The notes under the pieces are model-generated. The model was not told the DNA's origin, made no database searches, and saw nothing but the letters and a program-made list of their open reading frames with translations. This document shows, piece by piece, positions 7,005 through 13,663 of a DNA stretch of 25,211 nt (its first letter is position 1; each line of letters begins with the position of its first letter). The stretch comes from Rhabdothermincola sp037478855 (GTDB lineage: Bacteria; Actinomycetota; Acidimicrobiia; Acidimicrobiales; Acidimicrobilacustridaceae), in the NCBI GenBank assembly GCA_037478855.1, contig JBBFLY010000044.1, positions 1 through 25,211 of the forward strand. Direction: 5' to 3'. Position numbers and translations under genes: made by a program.

Positions 7005-7031
7005 GGCACAGGCGCTCGCCGCCACTGTGCC
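7005..7031 (+). terminator. weak hairpin downstream of the acyl-CoA dehydrogenase
   Basis: GGCACAG (7005-7011) pairs with CTGTGCC (7025-7031) around a 13-base loop, 47 bases after the stop. The stem is perfect, but the loop is large and there is no T-run. Confidence 0.3.
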
Positions 7032-7302
7032 TGCCGCCGTGCGTTGACGTCATCGGCGAGACGCGGCTCATGGTCGGGTAGCGCCACCAGAAGGTGCGGT
7101 CGTCGTCACCGGTGCCTTCGAACACGGGGAAGTCGGCGGGATCGGTGCGAACGCGGCACACGTCGTGACCGCCGATGGTGTGGAGCTCCCAGGTGACCAG
7201 CGATGCGGCGGCGTTGCTCTCCGCGTTTGGGTGTGGAGCGGAACTGCCCGGACCCGGCGACGAGGTTCGTACGGGCTCGAACCCGAGGCCGTCAAGCGCG
7301 CT
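7032..7302 (-). pseudogene. probable gene remnant downstream of rnhB
   Basis: This 345-base gap (6958-7302) has no intact gene. On the minus strand, in the same frame as rnhB and just past its TGA, the sequence stays open and reads like protein: WELHTIGGHDVCRVRTDP, then DFPVFEGTGDDDRTFWWRYP and TMSRV. There is no ATG or GTG at a sensible place, and the frame runs on into antisense of the dehydrogenase gene. The pattern 'VCRV...DFPVF...FWWR' faintly recalls the C-terminal part of AlbA_2/Schlafen-like ATP-binding proteins (V.RV..P....PVF......F.VR). I read it as the decayed 3' end of a lost gene. Function is not assigned, and chance open reading is possible in such GC-rich DNA. Confidence 0.35.
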
Positions 7303-8034
7303 TCAGCGCGTCAAGCCGGTGAACCCGGTGAACAGCGGCAGCTGCGGATCGTCGGCCGCGGGCCGCAGCCGCGGGACGCCGGTCCACGGCAACGAATCCA
7401 TGAACGCCCAGCTCCGGCGGTGGATGGACGTCGGGCCCATGCCCGCGAGCGCCATCCGGTGGCGGGGACAAGGGTATCCCTTGTTCGACTCGAAGTCGTA
7501 TCCCGGAAAGTGCTCGGCCTCCGCGCGCATGAGCCGGTCGCGCCAGACCTTGGCCACGATCGAGGCCGCCGCGATCGACACGCACGTGGCGTCACCCTTC
7601 ACGATGCGCCTGGTGTTCACACCCCCGACGAAGTCCCATCTGCCGTCGAGCAGGACCTGATCCGGCGCGAGCCCGAGGTTGTCGAGGGCACGACGCGCCG
7701 CGAGCCGCTGGGCGTCCGACATGCCGAGCGTGTCGCACTCCTGCTGCGACGCAGCTCCGATCGCCCAGGCGACTGCCCAGCCCGTGATGCGTTCGAACAG
7801 CGCCTCACGCTCGCGCTCGGTGAGCAGCTTGGAGTCCCGGATCTTGTACACGCGACGGTCACGGGGAACCACGACCGCCCCGATCACCAGCGGGCCGGCC
7901 CACGCGCCACGCCCGACCTCGTCGAGACCGACAACCACCTCGTGGCCGGCCTCCCACAGCTCGCGCTCGATGGCGAGGCTCGGGGCGTGCTTCTTCAACG
8001 CCTTGCGCAGCGGCGGCGCGGAACTCGCAGCCAT
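7303..8034 (-). CDS. rnhB: ribonuclease HII
   Basis: A 243-residue RNase HII, which cuts the RNA strand of RNA-DNA hybrids and starts removal of single ribonucleotides from DNA. The catalytic signature DEVGRG is at residues 38-43 (Asp38, Glu39). Asp130 in VLLDG and Asp148 in KGDATCVSIAAASIVAKVWRD complete the metal-binding set. The C-terminus (DDPQLPLFTGF) contains QLPLF, close to a clamp-binding QxxLF motif, which suggests tethering to the sliding clamp. The ATG at 8034 is 6 bases after TAGGGT on the minus strand, a predicted leaderless promoter. The N-terminal 30 residues before the domain are typical of actinobacterial members. Identity is secure. Confidence 0.95.
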   Translation of the reverse strand: MAASSAPPLRKALKKHAPSLAIERELWEAGHEVVVGLDEVGRGAWAGPLVIGAVVVPRDRRVYKIRDSKLLTEREREALFERITGWAVAWAIGAASQQECDTLGMSDAQRLAARRALDNLGLAPDQVLLDGRWDFVGGVNTRRIVKGDATCVSIAAASIVAKVWRDRLMRAEAEHFPGYDFESNKGYPCPRHRMALAGMGPTSIHRRSWAFMDSLPWTGVPRLRPAADDPQLPLFTGFTGLTR

Positions 8035-8040
8035 GGCTCG

Positions 8041-8046
8041 ACCCTA
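8041..8046 (-). promoter_or_regulatory. predicted leaderless -10 element of rnhB (TAGGGT)
   Basis: TAGGGT on the minus strand, then 6 bases, then the rnhB ATG. The hexamer and spacing are identical to those at gpsA (18569-18574). Confidence 0.5.
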
Positions 8047-8129
8047 ACCCGGCCCGGCCGGGGTGACCGGCGTGAGCGGATCGACCTCGGCGGTCGGGCA
8101 CGTGGCGGTGTGCCCGTCGGACCTGATCG

Positions 8130-9839
8130 CTACCGGTCGACCCAGGTCATCGTGAGCCGGCTCGTTCCCGACTGGAAGGGGATCGACGGGATGTTCGCGA
8201 CCCCCTGGGCGTCGGGTAGGGCGACGTTGCCGAGGTTCCGCACGTCGTTCTCCGCCGCGATGACCCAGGTGGTGGTGGTCAACCAGACGTAGGGCACCTG
8301 ATCGGCCCAGATCCGCTGCACGATCGCGTACTGCTCCTTGCGCACCGCGGGATCGTTCGACGCCCGTGCCTTGTCGAGCGCCTCGCTCAGCTCGCGGTTC
8401 TTGAAGCGGGCGATGTTGAGCGAGATCGGATCGGTGACGTTCGACTCGTGCCACCAGACGTAATCGCCGTCGGGATCGATGGAACTGAACTGGCGCCACA
8501 GGTTCGCCTGGTAGTTGCCGGTCACCGCGTCGGCGATGAACTTGCCCTGCTCGGTCGCCTGCACGGAAACCTTCATGCCGACGGCCTCGCAGAACCCGGC
8601 AATCAGGGTCGCCGCCTGCTGGTTCACCGGCACGGGGGTCGTGCCCAGCGTGAAGGTGAGCTTCTCGCCTGTCTCCGCCTCGTACTGCTGGACGAGCTGG
8701 CGTGCCCGCTCCGGGTCGTAGGTCGGGAAGCCCGAGTCGACGTAGTACGGTGAGCCCTTCCCGAAGGCGCTGTCCGCAGCGAGTTCAGGCGGGATCTCGA
8801 ACGTGTTGCGGTAGCTCTCGTAGTCGACGGCGTACGCGACCGCCCGCCGTGCCGTGACGTTGTCGAACGGCGGCTTGCTCGTGTTGAACATGACGAACGT
8901 CTCTTCGTTCTCGCCACGGTCCTGCACGACCTGGATCTCACCGAGCTCAGCCTTGCGCTTGAGCTGAGCGATCGTCAGCGTGTCCGTGGTGTGCATCATG
9001 TTGACGTCGCGGCTCTCGAGCGCACTGACCCGGGTCTGCACATCGGGGATCGGGCGGAACTCCACCTCGTTCAGGTACGGGAGCTGACGCCCCTCGGCAT
9101 CACGCATCCAGTAGTTCGGGTTGCGGGAGGCCACGAAGCTCTTGTCGGGGATCCACTGCCTGAACACGAACGGACCGGTGCCGATGGGCTGCCGCGACTT
9201 CGCTTCACCGGTCGCGTTGAGCTGCTCGGGGGCGGGCACCACACCCGCCTGAGCCACCAGGACTGCCGGGAAGGATGCCCACGGGTTCCGCATGGTGACG
9301 ACCACCGACATCGGGTCGCTCGAGGGAACCGTGACGTCGGTGACGTTGCGCAGCGCCCCGCCCGCAAGGGTCGAGGCACGGATCGCGTTCAGGGCTCCGG
9401 CCACCGCGGCACCGTTCAGCGGTGAGCCGTTGTGGAAGGTGATGTTGGGGCGGACCTTGATGGTCCACTTCGTGAAGTTGTCGTTCGGGGTGAAGGACTC
9501 CGCCAGGTACGGCCGGAGGTTCCCGTCGGCGTCGTACGCGGCGAGCGGGTCGTAGATCGCGTACGCGATCAGCACCCCGGAGGCGGCCCAGCGATCGTTG
9601 GTCGGGTCGAAGCCACTGGTCTCGGCCTCGACGCCGTAGACGAGCTTGTTGCCGGTCTTCACCTCACCCGCAGGTGTCACCGTCACGTCCGGGGCCAGCG
9701 TTCCGCTGGTCTGACCGTCGGTCTGGTTGCCGCCGCTACCGCCGCTGCCACACGCTGCGGCGAGCATCGCGGTGACGAGCAGCACCGCGCCCGCGATCAA
9801 CCGGGTGGTCCGGCGATCTGAGCCGAGGATCCTGGTCAT
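8130..9839 (-). CDS. ABC transporter substrate-binding lipoprotein, family 5 (oligopeptide/dipeptide type)
   Basis: A 569-residue extracytoplasmic solute-binding protein of the DppA/OppA class (SBP_bac_5). A lipoprotein signal is clear: a basic start, a hydrophobic stretch ending TAMLAAAC with the lipid-modified Cys at residue 30, then a flexible GSGGSGG linker. The mature part begins with the family hallmarks DPTNDRWAASG and YDPLAAYDADGNLRPYLAESF, followed by the NITFHNGSPLNGAAV segment. The ATG at 9839 follows a strong AAGGAGGG site (9847-9854), so longer starts are rejected. No permease or ATPase genes are near; it either serves a transporter encoded elsewhere or works as an orphan receptor. 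The ligand is probably a peptide or similar small molecule but cannot be read from sequence. Confidence 0.9.
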   Translation of the reverse strand: MTRILGSDRRTTRLIAGAVLLVTAMLAAACGSGGSGGNQTDGQTSGTLAPDVTVTPAGEVKTGNKLVYGVEAETSGFDPTNDRWAASGVLIAYAIYDPLAAYDADGNLRPYLAESFTPNDNFTKWTIKVRPNITFHNGSPLNGAAVAGALNAIRASTLAGGALRNVTDVTVPSSDPMSVVVTMRNPWASFPAVLVAQAGVVPAPEQLNATGEAKSRQPIGTGPFVFRQWIPDKSFVASRNPNYWMRDAEGRQLPYLNEVEFRPIPDVQTRVSALESRDVNMMHTTDTLTIAQLKRKAELGEIQVVQDRGENEETFVMFNTSKPPFDNVTARRAVAYAVDYESYRNTFEIPPELAADSAFGKGSPYYVDSGFPTYDPERARQLVQQYEAETGEKLTFTLGTTPVPVNQQAATLIAGFCEAVGMKVSVQATEQGKFIADAVTGNYQANLWRQFSSIDPDGDYVWWHESNVTDPISLNIARFKNRELSEALDKARASNDPAVRKEQYAIVQRIWADQVPYVWLTTTTWVIAAENDVRNLGNVALPDAQGVANIPSIPFQSGTSRLTMTWVDR

Positions 9840-9864
9840 TGCTCCACCCTCCTTGTGGCTCGCC

Positions 9865-9875
9865 CGTACTGTACG
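9865..9875. promoter_or_regulatory. short palindrome upstream of the solute-binding protein
   Basis: CGTACTGTACG is an 11-bp palindrome with a single central base, 26 bases before the ATG of the lipoprotein. On the minus strand it contains TACAGT, a possible -10 for a transcript whose leader would carry the strong ribosome site. It could be an operator or only the -10. Confidence 0.35.
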
Positions 9876-9968
9876 TGACAACCGGTCTCGCGGGCGGACA
9901 TCCCCCGACCAGGGTCCCTGCGGAACACGCGCTCCACGGTGGACGGGCGGAGGGTGGAGCGAGACAAT

Positions 9969-10220
9969 GTGCCGGCTGTGGAATCCCCCAACGACGTCCC
10001 CAGCCCGCCACTCGACGCCACGGCTGAGCTGTTGGCGCCCGGGGTGCGCGTCGAGGTGCGCAACCGCCTCGACGGGCGGTGGTCACGGGGTTTCGAGGTC
10101 ATCGGGCACACCCCCGGCGGCTACCGGCTGCGACGGCTCTCCGACGGCATGGAGCTGCCACTGCCGTTCGCCCCCGAGGATGTCCGCCGTGAACGCAAGC
10201 GCGGCACCTGGTGGTACTGA
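9969..10220 (+). CDS. small basic hypothetical protein ending in WWY
   Basis: An 83-residue protein I cannot name. The first 20 residues are Pro/Ser-rich. The rest looks like a small beta-barrel of about 55 residues: VRVEVRNRLDGRWSRGFEV, then GGYRLRRLSDGMELPLPF, then a basic tail RRERKRGTWWY. Alternating hydrophobic and charged residues with conserved-looking Gly/Trp suggest an SH3- or Tudor-like fold. GTG at 9969 is preferred to an upstream GTG at 9939 because a GGTGGAG ribosome site lies about 9 bases before it. It is divergent from the solute-binding protein and convergent with the GYD gene, with 7 bases between stops. Codon pattern and composition support a real gene. Confidence 0.65.
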   Translation: MPAVESPNDVPSPPLDATAELLAPGVRVEVRNRLDGRWSRGFEVIGHTPGGYRLRRLSDGMELPLPFAPEDVRRERKRGTWWY

Positions 10221-10227
10221 CGCCGAC

Positions 10228-10539
10228 TCAGTGCGGCCGGGCTTCGCCGACCCCTTCACCCAGCGATGCGATGAACTCGTCGACTGGGATGGCGACGAGG
10301 GTGCGGGTCTTGAGCGTGCCCCTCGCCGCGAGCGTCGTGGCGATCCGGGCCATGACGACCTCGTTGGGGGCCTCGATGATCGTGACGAAGTCCCACTGGC
10401 CCAGCAGTGCGTACTGATCCTTGACCTTCGCCCCCATCGCCTCGACCTCGGCGTTGACCTCCTTGATGCGCTGCGGGTTGGTGCGCAGCGTCGCGGAGCC
10501 GTCGGGACCGAGGACGGAGAGCATCACGAATGTCGGCAT
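10228..10539 (-). CDS. GYD-domain protein
   Basis: A 103-residue protein of the GYD family, a dimeric alpha/beta-barrel-like fold of uncertain role. The family pattern is visible in FVMLSVLGPDG, NAEVEAMGAKVKDQYALLGQ and WDFVTIIEAPNEVVMARIA; the domain fills nearly the whole chain. The ATG at 10539 lies 11 bases after the stop of the RpiB-like gene on the same strand, so the two are probably one operon. No catalytic residues are known for the family, and no substrate is suggested by the context. Confidence 0.8.
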   Translation of the reverse strand: MPTFVMLSVLGPDGSATLRTNPQRIKEVNAEVEAMGAKVKDQYALLGQWDFVTIIEAPNEVVMARIATTLAARGTLKTRTLVAIPVDEFIASLGEGVGEARPH

Positions 10540-10550
10540 GACCTCACACG

Positions 10551-10982
10551 CTACCCACTGGTCGGTGGTCGCTCCCCTTCGACCCGGTCGATGTTGGCAC
10601 GCTCGTCCTCGTCAACCCCGGTGGTGAGGAACGCCTCGAGCAGCTCCCGCGCCACCTCCTCGGAGGTCAGGCGCAGGCCGATCGCCAACACGTTGGCGTC
10701 GTTCCACCGGCGGGCTCCCCGGGCGGTCTCCGCGTCGGTGCAGAGCGCGGCACGCACACCGGGGACCTTGTTCGCGGCGATGGAGACGCCGGTTCCGGTC
10801 CAGCAGCAGACCACTCCACGATCAGCGGCCCCCGTGGCGACCGCCTCGCCGACGCGACGGCCGACCTCGGGCCAGGGATCCCCCTCCGCGACCACCACCA
10901 CCTCGTGACCGACCTCGCGCAACCGCCGCTTCACGGCGTCGGTCACCGAGGTGCGCTCATCGGTCCCGAAGGCGATCCGCAT
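10551..10982 (-). CDS. RpiB/LacA/LacB-family sugar-phosphate isomerase
   Basis: A 143-residue member of the ribose-5-phosphate isomerase B family, which interconverts aldose and ketose phosphates. The core motif is CCWTGTGVSIAANKVPGVRAAL (part shown: CWTGTGVSIAANK) with Cys60 at the position of the catalytic Cys of E. coli RpiB. WNDANVLAIGLR matches the family's (H)NDANVLALG segment, but the usual His is Trp93, and Trp61 replaces a Gly. These changes suggest a different sugar or a subfamily with altered chemistry, so I do not use the symbol rpiB. The ATG at 10982 gives the normal family N-terminus MRIAFGTDE and is 6 bases after TACGCT on the minus strand. It is divergent from the alpha-mannosidase gene, only 23 bases away, which may point to a shared carbohydrate theme. 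Confidence 0.82.
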   Translation of the reverse strand: MRIAFGTDERTSVTDAVKRRLREVGHEVVVVAEGDPWPEVGRRVGEAVATGAADRGVVCCWTGTGVSIAANKVPGVRAALCTDAETARGARRWNDANVLAIGLRLTSEEVARELLEAFLTTGVDEDERANIDRVEGERPPTSG

Positions 10983-10988
10983 GCTCGC

Positions 10989-10998
10989 AGCGTAGGCT
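10989..10998. promoter_or_regulatory. overlapping divergent -10 elements, RpiB-like/mannosidase
   Basis: In AGCGTAGGCT the plus strand reads TAGGCT (10993-10998), 7 bases before the mannosidase ATG. The minus strand reads TACGCT (10994-10989), 6 bases before the ATG of the RpiB-like gene. The two hexamers share the central TA. Both genes would be leaderless, and polymerase could serve only one at a time. Confidence 0.55.
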
Positions 10999-11005
10999 CC
11001 CCGCG

Positions 11006-13645
11006 ATGGCACGAGACGTGGCCGTGGTGCCCCACACGCACTGGGACCGGGAGTGGTACGAGCCGTACCAGACCTTCAGGCTGAAGCTGGTCGATCTGGT
11101 CGACGAACTGCTGGTGCTGCTCGAGGCCGATCCGGGGTTCGCCCACTTCATGCTCGACGGGCAGATGGCCGCAGTCGACGACTACCTGGAGGTCCGACCC
11201 GAGAACGAGGACCGCATCCGCCACCTGGCGGCCAGCGGACGATTGGGCATGGGCCCCTGGTACATCCTCATGGACGAGTTCCTGGTCTCCGGCGAGACCA
11301 TGGTCCGAGACCTGCAGCTCGGCCTCGAGCGGGCGGCGGCGTTCGGGGGCGCGATGGAGGTCGGCTACCTGCCAGACATGTTCGGCCACGTCGCGCAGAT
11401 GCCGCAGCTGCTGCGGCAGTTCGGGCTCTCGCACGCGGTGGTGTGGCGCGGGGTCCCCTCGAGCATCGACCGGAGCGCCTTCTGGTGGTCGGCACCCGAC
11501 GGCTCGACCGTCCGGGCCGAGTACCTGCTCGAAGGGTACGGGAACGGCGCTGCGCTCCCCGACGATGCGAAGGAGCTGGTCGACATGGTGGACCGCTTCG
11601 AGCGTGACCACCGGAGCTTCCTGCTCGACGGGCCGATCCTCTGGATGAACGGCACCGACCACCTCACCCCGAACCCCGCCCTCAGCCGCGTCGTCGCCGA
11701 GGCGAACCAGATCCAGGAGGACTACCGGCTCCACGTCTGCTCCCTGGGCGACTACCTCCGCCAGGCGCCCACCGAGGGGCTCCCCACCTGGCGGGGAGAG
11801 CTGCGCTCGGGGGCGCGCGCCAACCTGCTCATGGGTGTCGCCTCCAACCGGGTCGACGTGAAGCAGGCTGCCGCCATCGCCGAACGGGTGATCGAGCGGC
11901 TCGCCGAGCCCCTCAGCGCCCTGTACCTGCCCGCCGACCGCTGGCCGGCCCGGCTGCTCGAGCTGGCCTGGCTGGAGATGATCCGCAACGCTGCGCACGA
12001 CTCGAGCTGCGCCTGCTCCATCGACGAGGTGAACGCCGCGGTGCGCCACCGCTACGCCGAGGCCCGCCAGATCGGCGACGGTCTCGCCGACCGTGCGATC
12101 GCAGCGCTCGCCCGTTCGATCCGCACGGCGGGGCCGCTGGTGGTCAACGCATCCGCACGCACCCGCGGGGGTGTGGTCGAGCTCACGCTGCCCGGGACCG
12201 ACCCGATCGAGGGCACGCAGGTGCTGGCGGTGAGTGACGGGGTGGCTGGCACCGACGGCATCACCCGAGCCGATGCCGTCACCTTGGTGCAGGCCGCGAT
12301 GGACGGCATGCACGAGCTGCGCGACGTGGACGTGGAGGTCGACGAGGCCGGTGTGCTCGACGTGCGCCTGGTCTGCACGATCGACGGCAGCGGGACGCGC
12401 TACGCCGGCCCGGCCAAGAGCCTCGTGCACGAGGCGGCCGCCGAGCGACCCGACGGTCCCGCACGGATCTCGCTCGTCACGCCCCCCTCGCAGAAGGTGC
12501 TCACCTGGGTGGGTGACGTCCCGGGCTTCGGCTGGAAGGTCGTCGAACCGGGCGCGGATCGGGTCGGCCCGGTCAGCGTCGACGGCGAGGGCTCGCCCGT
12601 GATCGCGAACGGCTTGGTGACGGTGGGCATCGACCCGGCGACCGGCACGTTCTCCGTCAACGGTGTGGCCGGCCTGGGTCGTCTCGTCGACGACGGTGAC
12701 GCAGGTGACACGTACAACTACTCCCCTCCCGCCCGCGACGTCGTCGTCGACACCCCGATCTCGGTGTCGGTGCGGGTGATCGAACGCGGACCGCTGCGGG
12801 CACGGGTGGTCATCGAGCGCACCTACCGGTGGCCCGAGCGGGTGCTGGTCGGGGAACGCACCGGCGAGGTCGACACGCTGGTCAGCACGCTCGTGGAGGT
12901 GCGGGCCGGCAGCCCTCTGGTGCACGTGACCACCGAGCTCGACAACCGCTGCCGCGATCACCGGCTGCGGGTCTGGTTCCCGTTGCCGTCGCCGGCGACC
13001 GAGTCCCGTGCGGAGTGCGCCTTCGCGGTGGTGAGCCGTGGGCTGGAAGCCGAAGGTGGCCCGCACGAGGTGGGACTTCCCACCTTCCCGTCGCGCCGGT
13101 TCGTGTGCGCCGGCGGCCTAACGGTGCTGCACGAGGGGCTGCTCGAGTACGAGCTGGTCGACGTGCGCGACGGTGCCGCCCACGCGCTGGCACTCACCTT
13201 GTTGCGGTGCACCGGGCTGCTCTCCAACGTGCCGATGGCCTACCGACCGCTACCGGCCGGTCCGTTCATCCACACCGAAGGCTCGCAGATGATCGGCCGT
13301 CACAGCTTCCGGTTCGCGGTGGTGGCCGGAGACGATCCGGTCGCCGCTTACGCCGCGGTCGACGACGCGTTCCTGCCGCTGCAGGTGACCACCGCGACCG
13401 CCGAAGGCGACCGTGCCGAGGTGGGAAGCGCGCTCGCGCTCGACGGCGCGGAGGTCTCAGCGGTCCGTCGCGAGCGGGGTCATCTCGTGGTACGGGTCTT
13501 CAACCCGACGTCCGAACCCACGACCGTGCGCATCCCAGGTCGTCGGGGCTGGCTGGTCGACCTGCGTGGGCGACCCCTCGAACCGTTCGAGGGGTCCTTC
13601 GAGCTCGCACCCTGGCGGATCGCCACCGCGCAGCTCGCCGAGTAG
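11006..13645 (+). CDS. alpha-mannosidase, glycoside hydrolase family 38
   Basis: An 879-residue GH38 enzyme that removes alpha-linked mannose with retention of configuration, using a zinc ion. The N-terminal catalytic domain opens with VPHTHWDREWY, in which His12 and Asp14 are zinc ligands. The nucleophile is Asp124 in GYLPDMFGHVAQMPQLL. The fourth zinc ligand is His331 in the HDSSCACSIDEVN motif. The middle helical domain and the large C-terminal beta-sandwich (about 365-879) follow, as in the bacterial mannosylglycerate hydrolase/MngB branch. No signal peptide is present, so it acts in the cytoplasm, perhaps on mannosylated solutes or internalised glycans. The ATG at 11006 is 7 bases after TAGGCT. 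It converges on the cyclase gene with 18 bases between stops. Confidence 0.93.
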   Translation: MARDVAVVPHTHWDREWYEPYQTFRLKLVDLVDELLVLLEADPGFAHFMLDGQMAAVDDYLEVRPENEDRIRHLAASGRLGMGPWYILMDEFLVSGETMVRDLQLGLERAAAFGGAMEVGYLPDMFGHVAQMPQLLRQFGLSHAVVWRGVPSSIDRSAFWWSAPDGSTVRAEYLLEGYGNGAALPDDAKELVDMVDRFERDHRSFLLDGPILWMNGTDHLTPNPALSRVVAEANQIQEDYRLHVCSLGDYLRQAPTEGLPTWRGELRSGARANLLMGVASNRVDVKQAAAIAERVIERLAEPLSALYLPADRWPARLLELAWLEMIRNAAHDSSCACSIDEVNAAVRHRYAEARQIGDGLADRAIAALARSIRTAGPLVVNASARTRGGVVELTLPGTDPIEGTQVLAVSDGVAGTDGITRADAVTLVQAAMDGMHELRDVDVEVDEAGVLDVRLVCTIDGSGTRYAGPAKSLVHEAAAERPDGPARISLVTPPSQKVLTWVGDVPGFGWKVVEPGADRVGPVSVDGEGSPVIANGLVTVGIDPATGTFSVNGVAGLGRLVDDGDAGDTYNYSPPARDVVVDTPISVSVRVIERGPLRARVVIERTYRWPERVLVGERTGEVDTLVSTLVEVRAGSPLVHVTTELDNRCRDHRLRVWFPLPSPATESRAECAFAVVSRGLEAEGGPHEVGLPTFPSRRFVCAGGLTVLHEGLLEYELVDVRDGAAHALALTLLRCTGLLSNVPMAYRPLPAGPFIHTEGSQMIGRHSFRFAVVAGDDPVAAYAAVDDAFLPLQVTTATAEGDRAEVGSALALDGAEVSAVRRERGHLVVRVFNPTSEPTTVRIPGRRGWLVDLRGRPLEPFEGSFELAPWRIATAQLAE

Positions 13646-13663
13646 CCGGGACCGCTACGAGCT

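Noticed and set aside
10555..10572. CCCACTGGTCGGTGG resembles the desaturase operator
   Set aside because: The arms do not match well (several mismatches) and it lies at the end of the RpiB-like coding region, away from any promoter.
10943..13066. Open frame of over 700 codons antisense to the alpha-mannosidase
   Set aside because: The plus-strand frame has all GH38 catalytic residues. The antisense product is His/Asp/Arg-rich low-complexity sequence typical of shadow frames.
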